Source: Allacma fusca
Lineage: Eukaryota; Arthropoda; Collembola; Symphypleona; Sminthuridae
DNA: 64,000 nt
Assembly (NCBI GenBank): GCA_947179485.1
Contig: OX359250.1
Coordinates: forward strand, 9,095,873-9,159,872
Direction of reading: 5' to 3'
The notes beneath the pieces are model-generated. The model made no database searches. It had not been told where the DNA came from and was given only the letters and a program-made list of their open reading frames with translations. Made by a program: the position numbers and the translations under genes. This document shows positions 34,401 through 48,122 of the stretch, piece after piece; position 1 is the first letter of the stretch; every line of letters begins with the position of its first letter.

Positions 34401-36116
34401 ACTGGATGTTTCGTTTTGTATCATATAACTTTCGAAGAGTAATTACAAGGCATCTCACCGCGTCTGTGCACAATTACTATTTTCCTTGATACAAGTGACC
34501 CTTGCCGCATGTACTCAGGTCACGGACTTTCGCAAATGAAGTTTCCGTCAGTCTGAGAACTTAATTCAGTAGACATTAAAATTATAAAACAAATTTTTCA
34601 AACACCCCAAAAAATAAAGCGTGGAAAAGTGTGTTTGTAATGCTGATTGGACCTGTAATCTGTAATCCAACATTTAATTTATGTAATGAGCCCAGCCCTG
34701 CTTGGGTGTGTGATGTTGTATTCTAACTAATACTCGAAAGCGCTGCTGAAATTTTTTATGAAGTCAGTTGTACACTAATAGCGTGTTGTAGAAATACGTA
34801 GGACGATGGCACTAGACAGTATTCAGACTATTCAGAGCTGCTTCTCAAGTGCCAGGAATAAATGCAGAAATCTAATACCACTCAGAAATGATTCTTGTGG
34901 TCAATTTTCCGTAACTTAAAAGGTACTTCCATGTCTTAAAGAGAGCGTTCTTCAGTAAAGAACATGTACACATTTACCCACATACATAGCCCCAAAATAC
35001 ACAAAACGCAATAATGGAAAACATAGGAGTACTAAATCAGACAGGGTTGAGTTGAGATGCTGAGAAGGCAAACGGTAACTTAATATTTCCTTTCGACACC
35101 AGATTCTAACCGAATTATAATGGATTTAAATTTTTTTAGAAATCATAAGTTTACTCCTACGTCTATATTTGCATAGTTGTCATGTTTTTGAGTGCATAGC
35201 ATGTGGTTTACAGACTGCCTAGTTTATTATATTTTTACAGGGCATTTTAATTTCTGATTAAACCATTTACAATTGGGGCCGTACGTGCTTGGAATTTCTT
35301 ACCCAAAAGCAGTGTGTAAATCATATGGTAAGGTGTTTTACAAACTAATCAATAAAGCAAGACAGAGGGCAATAAATGCTAGTTATTGTAAAGTCGCGTT
35401 TTACAGTTACTCCACAGATTACATTTTTTGGACATTATTTAAGATTAATCTACTGGTGCACATTTGCGCAAGATTTTATGCGAGCATTCTAACGTGCAGC
35501 TAATTTCTTTAGTTCCTAGCTTGATTTTCTTCGGTTTTTAAAACACTGTAAATATCTCAGCCTCAGAAGGTTTTGAATAAAAACTAAAGGTCAAGTTATT
35601 CACATACAATGAGCAAACGGTTATTTCACAGAAACTAATCCATTTGATACATAAATGCTTTTGTAAGTGCTTACATTTAAATTAACTATATACTTTATAT
35701 TCACAAAATGTACAATAATTGTCCAAAATGTAGAAATTGGGATTATAATAACAAATGCATAAAAATAAGGATAGTTTTCAGACTAAACTTTATATTCCTA
35801 CCTAAGGGCATAAAAGTTCGGCTTTTGTGATACGCTTTCACACCAAAAGTGTTTCTTAAACCCACCTGGAATTTCACAACAAGAATGAAACATCCACATT
35901 TCCTACCTGCACGAATTCCTTATTTCAGCAGCTGGACTTGATGTTTTCTGGAGAAAGGAGCCCTGGTGGAAGCCACTTAGCACTCAATACAATATGACAG
36001 GAGAAAGGAGCAGTTGTTTGTACCATTATTTGCATTTCAATGATAATTTTAGTAAAAGCAGGCGGGAGACAGTTGAAGCATTATTAAAGAATTTTGTACA
36101 GTTCTTTTCTTGGTGA
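31424..36116 (+). CDS. PIGK: GPI-anchor transamidase catalytic subunit (PIG-K/GPI8)
   Basis: Exons: 31424-31504, 31596-31843, 31942-32160, 32254-32371, 32496-32606, 32709-32853 and a tentative last exon 35929-36116, giving 369 aa (human 395). If the sixth exon is not spliced it stops at 32886-32888. Residues 1-21 form a signal peptide. The C13-family protease core is clear: [23 protein letters not shown] (Cys80, equivalent to the Cys that bonds PIG-T in human), [10 protein letters not shown] (catalytic His152) and [10 protein letters not shown] (catalytic Cys194). Both catalytic residues are offset by 12 from human His164 and Cys206. [11 protein letters not shown] follows. In the ER the enzyme removes C-terminal signal peptides and attaches GPI. 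The predicted tail lacks the single membrane span of the vertebrate enzyme. The seventh exon rests on phase and a good TTTCAG acceptor only. Confidence 0.93.
33786..33872 (+). repeat. Degenerate duplicate of PIGK last-exon start
   Basis: About 45 bases from AAAAAGGTGCCCTGGAGGAA onward closely match AAAGGAGCCCTGGTGGAAGC and the following bases at 35953-35997 (both continue CTTAGCACTCAATA). The upstream pyrimidine tract and ATTCCTTATTT are shared too. In the PIGK frame this copy stops early (…LSTQ then TAG). It is either a decayed tandem exon duplicate or an alternative short terminal exon with acceptor TTTTTTTGTAG. Confidence 0.55.
34180..34700. mobile_element. Possible hAT remnant in PIGK intron 6
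   Basis: The right end reads, on the minus strand, CAGGGCTGGGCTCATTACAT, which fits a hAT terminus. GTAATC/GATTAC motifs recur through the segment. I could not find the matching left end or an 8-bp duplication, so this is at best a truncated copy. Confidence 0.35.
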
Positions 36117-39100
36117 TAGGACGGATCTCGCAGTTCTGGTTTATAACTACTGGAAGAAATAAGACCTGCCTATGAGGATTTGTTCAAGTTAAGCAGTTCA
36201 GTTACACAGTTAAGGATAGGGGAAGGAAACACGGAGTGTTACTCGTAGAGGAGAAATTCATTTCGGAATTACTCCAGTAATTAAGAACGATAAACAGGAA
36301 TACTATTCTGAATTTTATCCAATTTTGGATACTATCTGAAAGTTGACCCCCCCCCCCAAATGCCTACAATTTGAAACTTGCAATTTTTGTTGTACAATCA
36401 ATGAATACTTTTTAAATGAGCTCTTAACTAATGACTGATAAATAAACAGTGTGACATTTATTGAAAATTATTACCGATAAAAATATCTGACACTTCACGC
36501 CAAGCATAAAACCTATTAGTCCATCGTTTGGACGACCTCTTTAGGTTAGTTCATAAAAGGAGGCCCCTCTGAGGCCACATACTCACCACACTCCTTTCTA
36601 ACCGAACTATCCTAAACCCGTCATAAGTCATAATGAACGAGAACACCAGCTGACATGTAAATCCAAAATTGTTAATTGTATTAAAACTTGCATCACAGGA
36701 CAATTTGTTCTGAGGGGGAGGGTCCAGGTCTCAGAAGAATCCTTCCCAATATAAAAAAACTTACGAATCCAGGAAAATGAAACGTTTGACTATCTCACCA
36801 AAATTTAGAGTAGGATTTCGAAATTTCCATTCAAATTTATCTTGTCGAGCAAATAAATACCTTTCAAATGAGGTAACAACTACCGAGATACGGCAACCCA
36901 GTCAAAAGTTATTAGTCTTTCGATAGTCCTACGATACCCCAAAATCGGTTATTCAAAATTTTGAGCCCATCTCCGTAATGTTTTGGAAAAAAAGTGTCTC
37001 AGGTAGAGCTTTTGTGAATGCAGCCAAGCTGTACCTCAATTCCATGTAATCTTTGGAGGCAATTGGCAGGAAAACAAAAAAAGCTCAGGATTTTCAGTTT
37101 TATAAAAAAATTGGCTATCAGATTTTGAAAATCTGTTTTTGAAAAAAAAATTTGGGGGAGGGAGGAGGGGTTGACAAGACGGTTCGAATGAGGTATTACA
37201 CGTAATTCTATGACACATTTGGAGTTATATAGAGTTTTGCATTTCTTCATAAAATTATGTAATAGTATGGAAACCAATTGATAAATTAGAAAGTAATGCT
37301 GGAAACTTTTGTAGTAATTACCATGTGTAGTGTATCGAGTATGACAACGAAAGTTCACTTGATCTAGCTGCTGCCATCTAAAAATTCCCTAAAATCTTAC
37401 CACATCCATTTGAAACATTTTTTTCCATAGAATTATTGCATAGCTTATAGCAGCCGGTGTGTAAAAATCATTGTACTTGTTCTTCCTCATTTGTATAGGT
37501 TTAAAGCCATGCCTTGCTCTAACTGGCACTCTAAATTGCTCTTTGAATATAGATTTATTTTTGAGAATCTGTTGTTAAATCCTCCCATATACACAAGATT
37601 GTAAAAATAAGTACATACATAATAATAACTATACAAAAGACCCGAAGGACTATCTCTGTAATGTTAGAAGTCTCGCTGAAGCAAAGTCGTATCACGTCGT
37701 CAATGATCACCATAATTTGGCCGCTTTTGTTGCCTTAATTTTCTTTATAATAATAATCTTTATAGGTCAGAAATCTTCATTGAAATGAATGTTGCTATAG
37801 TCTTAATGTTGGAATTCAAATATAAAATAACTGTATTGAATGAGTTTGCATTAGGGGTATTTAAGGTAATAAATTATTATTAGAAATATACGTAGATATG
37901 TATATGATAATGATAATGATTTATTTTTGTCGATAACAGCATACGCACAACTAGCACCTTTACAAATGATGTGATCATTAGGTAGCTAGCATGAAGATAG
38001 CAATGACATTAATATTATAATCGTAAATGCATATGTCAACTGACACAAAAAGAACTTAATTCAAACCGCATACTCAAAAAGAAATTTCAATAAGATCTAA
38101 TTTGTTTAACTCTAGTCAAATAAGGAACAGTTGATTCAAAATAGCGAACAATTTTTGCAGATTTATCAACATATAGGCAATATTTAAGGGAATTTTTATT
38201 TTGGGTCACATGTGGTAGGTTAGGTTGATTTTACCGATGAGGTTTAAGGATTGTTGAGAGGCTCCGATATTGAGGAAGTTTACTTGGTGGAATTTCAATA
38301 GAATGGTCGACTAAATCCTGATTGGCAATTTGTGAGAGGTTCATTTCTTAACGGCAGGCCGACTTGACGTTGGGCTTCCTAAGGGTGTTTTCAATGATCG
38401 ATGCGTTCTCAGTTGGTGAAAATGTTGTTTCCGAATTTCTCGATCTCCGTCTTCGTTTGCATCGACACCTTCTTTTCGTGCAACGCATTGAGACCTCAAA
38501 TAAAACAATTTAAGGGTGGGATAATATTGAATCTATGAATTTATTGACTTGTTTGTCATCATCCACTTAAAGAAACAGTTAGGAAATTTGATAGAAAATG
38601 AAACGAGATTGCCTTTTGAGTTGTTTTAGAGAGGAAAAAATCATTAGGTGGAGATTTGAGCAGTATAACTACCTTTTCAAATCTCCTCTCTTATAGCTTT
38701 GCTCTCCAATGTTCTAGTGCTGGTTGTGAGATGATTCGTCTCACTCAGGTCCAATTTTCCAATATACAGAAGGGAGTTGCACTGTGTATATTTGATACTG
38801 TTCTTGTTGTTTGAGAAGCACTTGGTTTATTTGACACCTTATTTTAATTTCAGTTTAATCTAAGGGGTTAGTGAGTCAAATTTACCGATGGATTAATTAT
38901 TCGTCAGAGTGGTTAATGTCTCTAATAATTCGCTTTTAATAATTTGGTTTGGGAGCACTGCATCAACAGCGGCCATGCCGCCGGACGCGCGCGCGGGAGT
39001 ATATGAGATATAAATTAAATATATGTATCTACTTGTTCCCTTTTTACACTTCCCTTGTCTTTTTTATTTACCTACAAATGAACTTTCTCTAACCTTCTTG

Positions 39101-39360
39101 GCTCTTCACCGAATTGTCCTATTATTTGTGCACAGTCTTCTGCCTCTTTATTTATAATTTCTATTTCTCTGACATGGTTAATGAATGGGGATAACTCTAC
39201 GTATGTATATACATAATTGGGTAGAAATAAAAATGCCAAACTACCAAATAAAAACCCTCACTCAAGCGAACGGAAAAGGAAAAAGTGTCCCAGTTAAATC
39301 TCATGAAGGCATAATATTTTATGAATTATTCTTCCGTATAGTTTTCCTTAACTTAAATAT

Positions 39361-39643
39361 TTATACATAGAATTCTACTAGTCCCGTGTCAAGTTGAAAG
39401 TCCGAATGTACATGAGAGTGGAAGATGTCATCATTATACTTGTCGTTGGAATTGGTGGGGATGCCGTTGGTGCGTATCTTTGACAGATCGTTAAGAGCTT
39501 TACGGTTAATTGGAGCCCAATATCCTGTAACCGCTGACAACTTTGTAGCGCGTGTAATATACTGGACCAGAAAGAAAAAGTATTCCCAGCCCTCCCCTTC
39601 ATTTCTCAATGATTGCTCCGTCTCAATTTTTACAAAACGATGG
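39361..39643 (-). CDS. Coding-like open frame, possible terminal exon, unrecognised
   Basis: After an AG at 39644-39645 (AAATAG), the frame runs about 94 codons to a TAA. It has many C-ending codons, unlike the surrounding AT-rich DNA. It includes EGWEYFFFLVQYITRATK, LSAVTGYWAPINRKALNDLS and DIFHSHVHSDFQLDTGLVEF. I recognise no family and found no convincing upstream exon. It may be a last exon, a retroposed fragment or chance. Confidence 0.28.
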
Positions 39644-39924
39644 ACTATTTAAATACGAGAACGCCACTTTCTATAATTTCTGTTTGAAACTAATGATTTC
39701 AGATAATCATTAGTATGTCAACTGAAGATGATCTTTTTAGTCGCCAGGGATGGTGACCTTTTGAGACCACCCAAGGTATATGTACTAATTTCAAATAGCT
39801 TCCTCAAAATGTTCAGAGGTTTGAGGTGTCGTAATTTTTAATTTACTTACATGCCCTTATTACTTCCAGGGTTCGTTTTGTTTTCCTAAGTAGACGTTTC
39901 AGAGGACAATACCGGGGTTCATGT

Positions 39925-39981
39925 CTTTACATTACATAAATTTAAAGAATAATTTTAATTAAATTTTTTTGTAATGTAAAG
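39925..39981. repeat. Inverted repeat, about 21-bp arms
   Basis: CTTTACATTACA followed by AT-rich sequence is mirrored by TGTAATGTAAAG after a short AT-rich loop. A second small perfect palindrome (ACTAATGATT, 6-nt loop, AATCATTAGT) lies at 39689-39714. Neither has flanking duplications that would define an element. Confidence 0.55.
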
Positions 39982-42299
39982 AAGCAAAATCCAGTGTTTT
40001 CAAAAATGTTGTTTTGGGATCAATTTAACGAGATAATGATCATATCATAATTTTTGAAAGAATATTTTCACATTCTTATTAAATCTACTGCATTCTGCGG
40101 GATTTTGTGTCTGTATGGGATTAAAAGCAAAACAATTTCAAACACAGATTCTCACGATAACTAAAAATACTCTTATTATGCAGACACACCCTAATGTATT
40201 GACTTTTTCATCAAAATACTAATATGAGCTCCCACTTGAGATTCTATCCAGGAAAATGTAAACATGGAAAGGAGAGCATGATCGGTATTGGTGAACTGGT
40301 CGTTCCGTATGGACGTAAAGCTTTGAGGACATTACTGATGCTAAAAATGGGTTCAAGGCGTGAATTTTCAGTTTCTCAAGGCGGAGATCTTCCCTTTCGG
40401 AGGTTGTCTCTCCATCCCTTCGCAATCAATCACGCGACCAGTTTTTCTTTTCTCCACACATTTTTCTGGCAATAACTCACTTTTCCGGCTCTACACCTCC
40501 ATACTGTCCCAGTTGGAATTGGTCTTTTTCCGTTTCCACCGTCTCCCAAGAACCTGTTTAGTGAGCAACTTGTTTGTCTTTGTGGTGCAGCAAAAATTTT
40601 GGGCAGGATAATAATTACGAAGTAATTGTATCAGAAGTAATTTTCCCTCAATAATCAGTTAGAAAGTCTGTGTTGGGAGTTTTCACTCATTTTGGAGGAT
40701 AAAGCCTGTGTGGGATTTTCTTTCAGTTACTGGATTACTTGTGACCTTCCAAGGTATGGTGAATTTTATTTGTAATAAATCATTAAAATTAGAAATAGTG
40801 ATCATTTCCTCATGAAATACTTGTCCGACTCTTGGTTCCAGGGTCAGTAGGTACATTATAATCTTGTATAATTTTAGCATTTAAGGATTGATTTGTTATG
40901 GGTTCACTACGTTTTGAGTAATTGCTAATATGTATCAGATTGTGATTCATATTCATAAATAGGGCGGAATTTGTAACAAATAAAACGTTTACATGACTTG
41001 AAAAAAACTTCGGTCACCACAACAAAATGTTACTGTTACTTCAAATGCTGAGAAATTTCATGCCTGTTCATTGGAAACTTGTTAAAACGTTGTTCATTGC
41101 ATGAAAATGTTTTGGTATTTTTGATTCAGCCTCTCTGACATGGGTTTTGGCCTATTCTATTAAATTTGACAAAGTCTGGCTTTCAGCTCTATATCAATGA
41201 GTATTGAAAGACATTTTGACTACAAAGTTCCATACATGCAAGTCAGATACAAAGGAAGATAAAAAACAGGATCGGATAATAATTTCCCCTTTGATTCAGA
41301 CAGTATCATATTGGAAGACTTAAGGTAACTTGATAAATGACTGCGATGAAATCACCCTTTTTTTGCACTATTGGTGGAACTTCTCCATTGACAAGTTTAA
41401 ATTACATGTGATGACGCCGAAAGTACATATGTACCCATGTGCCGTTAAGGGCCCTATACTTTTTACTCGTAGAATTTTATGGTAGTAGCCTCCCACACTC
41501 ACTCTTTCATCAATGAAACCAAATCCGTGGAGGGTAGACAGAATTTGATCATCTCTTTTTACAGAGCAATAAAACAATCTCATTTACATTATGTTCAAGA
41601 AGACGGGAGTATTTTTATATTTACACTACAAGCCGTCAGCAGCCCATGTAAATTAGAAATCACAGAAATCTGAAGTTTTATGACAGAAGATCATGTAGGC
41701 ATCAGGCTAGGGCACAGTACAATACAACCATGTGGTCTCAAGCCCTATCCAGGTTTCAATCCACATATCAAAGATTCTTCATGTAAACAGTCGGGAACTC
41801 CAGTCTACATTTTTTTGTTCATTCTTTTTAAACTTTTTCTTTTGTTGGAAATTACATGATCAAAAGTTACCGAAGTTACCATTCATTCTAGCCTGGACTG
41901 TTGAGAGGCTCATACCATAATGCTCATGATATGAGTGTGTCATACTTTCGGGCTGCTAAATTAGAATGGGGGAAAATTCTCAAAAATTTAGAATTATTTA
42001 GTGGCATTTAAACCCTGAAGAAAGATCGCTGCCTGTATTCGAATAGAAATCTTGCCAAATAAAAATTTAAAAAAATTAACCACGTACCCCGATTATACAA
42101 CATGGCTCATAGTAGTTAAGTTTTGAATCAATTGTGTATTTACATATTCTGTGTTGCGAGGATTTTGAGAACAGTGTTGCTTATTTTTCTGTTTGAAATG
42201 AAGTATGGGGTGAGTTGGAACGTGATTATAGCATTGTGCATGTTGTGTGAGGGAGCTTTTGTGTAAGTGAGGATCCAACTGTTACAAAGATATAAAATC

Positions 42300-44867
42300 A
42301 TGTTATTTACATCTGACAGTGGTAGCGCAAGGAAAAAATTGGGCGTAATGCCGCGGAAGAAGAAAAGCTCTTCGGAAAATCATCGTTTAGCGTCTGTCTC
42401 GTCTGTGTCAATAAACAAAGATAAACCGATACAGAGGAATGCAGCCAATGCCCGGGAGAGAGCTCGGATGAGAGTTTTAAGCAGGTGAATTATTTTGGAG
42501 CATGCACTATTCCTAAAGTATGTACAGAGACTGTTCAATTTCTTCTGACGCCAAAGTAGAGAATTTTTGGAAGACAGAAATGTACCAAAAAAATCGAGAC
42601 CCCTGAGTGTGTTTCTAATCAAAAAAGTTGTCACATTCGTGAATTTTGTTTATTTGGAGGAGTCGGTGTGACAAAATATTTGACACCGTTTAGTCCGCTC
42701 AGTGGAAACTTAAATGCTGATTTTATTTTGTGTAGAGCATTTTGCCGATTGAAGACAACACTTCCTTGGGTTCCAGCCGACACTAAGTTGAGCAAGTTGG
42801 ATACGTTGAGACTGGCTGCATCTTACATTGCCCACCTCAAGGGTATCCTCCGTGAGGATCATTTTAGTACGGATGACTCTGTCCACCCTGCAATGAATCT
42901 GGTACGTACAAATTAATGTCTTGGAATCTCACAATCCAAAGTCCCACAAATCTTTGATAACGGAAGGCTATAATTTCCTCCGTCCCCGTCCCCAGGACAT
43001 AACAAAAATTCCAAGAACTTCTACAATCATTTTCAAAATTATAAGCAGGGAAATAATAATAATGGTGACAAGGAGCATACGCAGAGTGTCATTTGTAAGC
43101 GTGGTGTTAAAAGTTGAGAAAGTGGCGTGGCGTACGCCGAGACCTAGAGCTTTCATCGTAACTTGGCTAACAACGTTGAGATTATGTCAAGTTAGAAGTC
43201 TGACTTTTTTTTTTCTTACGAAAATTTTTGACAAATAAATAACGGAACTGAAAGCTTGTACATAGTTTCCCATTTGTTCCTTCGTCTGTCATTATGTTCC
43301 CTGAAAGGGAAGCTCGTTCATTAAAAGTACTTTAGAATTCCTGGGCGTGCTGGTATTACAGAACAGTGTGCCACACACAAGCATCAATAAATGGCTAAAA
43401 GATTCTTGAGAAAATATAAAATACAGTAAGAGCACATACATACTATTTTGGGGGTGGCTCATAGCATAGGCTCTAGTTTCCGTATTTCAATTGAGGGTAG
43501 GGAACTTCCTAAAAATATAGAACCCAGCAGCTGGGAGATCTCAACAGGGCTGGTGAAAAAACTGGAGTACAGAGCAGTCAAATGTCATTTACTTCCATCC
43601 TAAAAGCCTTTGGAACTGTACTGTGGAAGTATGTCGCAAAACCTTGGGAGTCTTCTCCAAAAATTTTTTACTGACCCCGAGTAATGTCTACAGGTTTGTT
43701 TATTACAATTGGGAGTATTTGATTATTTTAGATTTCATTTGTGGTGCAGCATGTGAAGAGGGAAATTAGTCTTGGTAAATCCAAGGGTCCTTTGGTTTCC
43801 CTTCTTGTTTGAACGATCTCGGAGAGACCCTTTGTCTAATGCTATTGTTTTAAAATCCCGATTTCGAATTTTTTTTTACGTATCTATATATACATGAAAT
43901 TGTATAATATGAGGAGGGTGTCGATATTTCGGATTATGATATATGCTCATTATTGTATGAACATAAGTGACGGTACTCGGTGTTGAGAGCAGGGCATCGG
44001 CATCATGAAAGATGTACTTGTCGGTGTCCTTTGTCGTGTATCAAAAGTCCCATCATAAAATAAACTGACGCCAACAAGCCCTCACCGCCGTCGTGATACA
44101 TCAAACGTCCAGTCATTTGATTTTGTAACAACACTTGTCATAATAGTGCACCCTTTGCGTTCTACCAAATCAGGAGTAGTCTCAGCGTAAATATTCGATC
44201 CTTCAGTAATCATTTTTTGTTACAAATTCCTACCCCATAGGAACCACAGTTTACTTTATAAGTTCATATGAACTTAGTAGCAGGAACAAGTCTAGTAACT
44301 GTCAGCTACTACTCCCCCCCTTTTCTAGAAATGCTTCTCAGTTTCCTAGAAAATCCATTCCTGGTCCTAATAGATTTAAAGTGAGCCAATGGAATTAAAG
44401 TTTTGTAAAAGTCTACCTGTGTGTTTCATGAATTATTGTCAAATCCTGAGATAAAATTAGGGTACTGTTGACAGGCTCAGATTAAGGGGCTGACGACGAC
44501 GCTATTACCAGTGTGTTAGGGGTAGAAGTTGCGGGAGTACTTTGAGCTAAATATTTGAGCTGTATGTATTTAGACATGGCCATTCGGATTCAACCGTGGA
44601 GGAGGAAACGGAAGTGGAGGTGGGGGAAGCGGGAGTGAGGATGCGGAGAGTGGCTCAAGCTGCGCGTGGGAGGAAGTCACGAAGGATTGTGTCCACCTGG
44701 AGCAAGAAGATGATCCTTCTTTACATCTACATCTCGACTCACATCTTCATCACCTTAATCCCAGTAATGTCCTTCCGTACGGTCAGCACCATCATCAGCA
44801 GACCCATGCTCCCAACAGTATGATTCCCTCATGTTTTCATGACGATATTATCGTTTCCATTGGTTAG
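42300..44867 (+). CDS. HLH54F: bHLH transcription factor, TCF21/musculin/HLH54F class
   Basis: Three exons in phase: 42300-42484, 42736-42901 and 44574-44867 with stop TAG, giving 214 aa. The basic region [16 protein letters not shown], helix 1 [13 protein letters not shown], loop [13 protein letters not shown] and helix 2 [11 protein letters not shown] are almost identical to vertebrate TCF21 ([19 protein letters not shown]…[20 protein letters not shown]). The family's NLTWPF motif spans exons 2 and 3. The basic domain is at about residues 46-61, and a Lys-rich stretch (17-24) could be a nuclear signal. The tail is Gly/Ser-rich, then His-rich ([11 protein letters not shown]). It is expected to heterodimerise with E proteins on E-boxes; in flies this gene specifies caudal visceral mesoderm. 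A downstream Met (residue 17, MPRKKK) is an alternative start. Confidence 0.93.
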
Positions 44868-47800
44868 GAATCCTTTACTCTCTCACCGTTCGAGCTTTGG
44901 GGGCTATAGACGATTTGTTCCAAGTGTACAGATCCTTAATAATTCTCACTGGTGTATTTCATCCCTGTTTCCGTCTACGCTTCAAGTACTTTTGTAGAAA
45001 GCATTAAATGCATACTTTTTCATGCATTCTGTATTATGTATACCCCACCTAATGTTACTTTTTGGATATTTTGTCACATTCATTTGGCTTATTTTTATCT
45101 AATAGATAGCAACAGGATTTATTCAGAAAAACATTTATTGTACATAATGTGTATGAATTATTACAGGAATGCTATGTTATATTTTTATGCTCTGGATTTC
45201 GTAACTCAAAGTCAGCAGATCTACTCCCTTTATTTCGCTTCGAATTTAGAAAACAAAACAAAGCACAAAAAAAGTTTAATTTAATTTGCTTATTCCTTCA
45301 TTTTTTTGAGTCAATGTTAGTTTTTAAGCTCTCGGACTCTCTGTCTCATTAAATTTAAGGGCTAAGTAATTATTAGTGTAAATACAAAGTTTACAATTTC
45401 ATGATAGCTGGTAATTTGTAACATTGAAATACTTCTGGATCTTGGGTTCAGCTCATACTTAATACTTGCTAGTCTGCCAAAAAACCCAGGTGTTCGTTTT
45501 TATTCTGCTGAGGAGCAGTCGGCATATATAAATACTATCGAACTTATTCTGGTTATTTGCTTGTACATATACTCCCTTTAAATCAAAATCAAGTTGCTTT
45601 GGAGTCATTTTTGTACAAAATGAAGGCAACTCCAGATTACAATTTCAAGAGTCCACAACGTTGTAAAAATCCGAAAGATGCATAAGCATATGTTCAAATT
45701 AATGGCTACCGACATGTGAGACACTATGTGTAGACTTGAGTATTCTGCCTTAAGGTAATTATACTTATGCCTAAGGTACTGTTTTTCTTTCATTCCTGTA
45801 AACTCATATGAATATGTACATAATTAGGGAAAGAGTAATTATGTTAAAGGAAGTAATTATTACTGTTATTTAATTTTTGTAATTTCTAATGTTAAAACTT
45901 CCGGTGAGTCGTCCGTGGCAGGATGAGTGTGTCCGAGAGAATGAAAGGATGTAGGTAAGGAGTAGGGAAATGTATGTAGACTGTGATCTGGTGGAATATA
46001 GGTATAATAATTAATTACGTATGAAAGTTGACAGGTCAGTTAGCGGTTGAATTCAAAACAAAAGTAAATAAGATTTGGTTTTATAAAGAAAAAAATTTCA
46101 AGGGCAAAGTAAGATTAAGAAATGTTCACTGGTTTTAACTACACTACAGACTGCCTTTTATACACAGTTGAGCATTTCGTTGCTTTACGACTTTATAAAT
46201 TACATTACAAAACCAGAGTTATGAATTATTTCCATGAGGCCAAACACAATTCTAATAAAAAGGATATCGGAACCTATATTAATACAAAAATGATACCAAA
46301 AGTGCTATCAACACTCTGGCTAATTTACTTGAAATAAATTAGGGGTCTACCACTCAGGATCCACCTGGAGTTGCACTGTAACATTTACTGGGAAATAAAA
46401 CTTACACAGGAGCTAGGACATTTGAGTCATTTACTGAATTTACATGGAGTAATATTGAATGTTTACAATCATGTCGGGAAAAATTTGGAGGAAATTACTA
46501 TTGGATAAAAATATTATACAAAGTATATGTATGTGTGTATAACATGTATTCACGTAGCTCACTAAGGTCCTTACGTAAGTAATATGTAATGTACTATTTT
46601 TGAATAAGAAGTAAAATACAAAATGTATAGTGAAATCCACGTAAGTTTCTTACTATAGGAAGCCTATATGACCAGTGTATCCTTCAGAAGTACGTATTTA
46701 TGTAAAAGAGCTTGGAGCATTTCCCTAGGAATCAAGTCACACTAACTTCTTAGAAAGACAAGTGAATCATTACGTAACAGTATTAAATTACAGTTAAAAA
46801 CCAGGGCATATTTGTTCCGTAGGATAAGTTGATGTGGTAACGTCAAAATGTGTATGTAACTCAACTTGCCCCATTTATCTGAGCTCATAAGAACATTATT
46901 ACTGTGAATTGTAAAGCTGTAAGTTAAGGTTATCAGTAAAGTTTTTTTTTCGTTCACAGTGTGAAATCTGTTCACCTTTTCTTACTCCTCTCGACAAAGG
47001 CCGACTTCCAAGGAATAGTAGTAGACATGGGTTACCGTCCATTTCACGGACGGAATCTCACCCCACAAAAGGGCTGCGTGGCATGGAGCATGGAAATGCT
47101 TTTTCTTTAAGAGATTGTCAACTCATGTCAATCAGTACCATGAATGCATGCTGGGAGCCGCGGATCTCAAATCACAAAGCAAATTGGAATTACATGGACC
47201 CACGTACTTACTCTCCGTAATGTCTATAGGAATGTAAACAAAACGGGGAAAGTCACAATTATCTTGCAATTAACACCATGGTCCGAGGCTCCTGACGCTG
47301 TGTGAGCAATTTTCGGGGAAGTCAAGGAAATGAGAAGAAATGGTACACATTTGATTAGGCCAGGAGAACCCACTCTTACAAAGAGTATCACAAAGAAAAA
47401 ATGTGTCGTTCTACTAATTCATAACTCATTAACATCTTGACAGGTTCCTTTGAGTACTCAAATGGGACGCAGTTGCACCAAACCTGGTTTCCTATTGTTT
47501 TGGTTAATTGAGTTCCTAGCTCCTTTCGGATACAAAGGAGCTACTACTCTAAAAATCGAACTCACAATTAGACTGACAATGGGTGTGTGTGTGTATGCAT
47601 AAATCAATGAAACAATAATTTACCCGGATAATGGCCCAAAAGAGTTTTATTGTTTGCTTGCAAAAATATAAAGTCAACAATTTTGTGGTGAAACAATGTC
47701 AAATGAATTTTCAATACTTGTCGAGCGTATTGAGTTCTATGTAGCAAACCAGGTCCTTTTTTTTAAACTTTCTGTCAGGACAAGCAAGTAAGTTGCTAAT

Positions 47801-48122
47801 AATTGAAGTATATTTCTTTTTCTAAAGTTATTTAAGTAAGCCCTGACAAGGGTCATATTTGAAATTCAGTGAACCCTTGTTACACGTTACAGAGGCAAAA
47901 CCAATGTAGTAAAAACAATCCAATTGGCCTTAGTCTGGGGTACAGTGAGACATAAACATATCCGAATATTCAGAGTAAAGTAGATACTCTAAGTATAGCT
48001 AGTCGCTGATTGTAGAAGGAGATACAGGATTTTTTCTGATTTCATAGTAAACAATAAAATATACTAATTTCTCCCATCGAGTTTCGGGAAACAAATTTTT
48101 CGCCGAAAATTGGAACAGTCAA
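44868..48122. other. Convergent intergenic region between bHLH and hexosaminidase genes
   Basis: Both flanking genes end here, so 3' UTRs occupy the edges. A GC-richer block at 46980-47170 contains a small stem (CCGTCC…GGACGG) but no frame or family I know. A short (GT)n run is at 47583-47594. Confidence 0.4.

Larger units (their letters stand above)
36117..42299. other. Long AT-rich intergenic region upstream of the bHLH gene
   Basis: It holds a homopolymer C run at 36347-36357, short hairpins at 39689-39714 and 39925-39981, a short GC-rich patch around 38970-38997 (CGCGCGCG core) and one coding-like open frame (39361-39643, minus), listed separately. No other gene is supported. Its length before a developmental transcription factor leaves room for enhancers; no specific site can be named. 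Confidence 0.4.
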
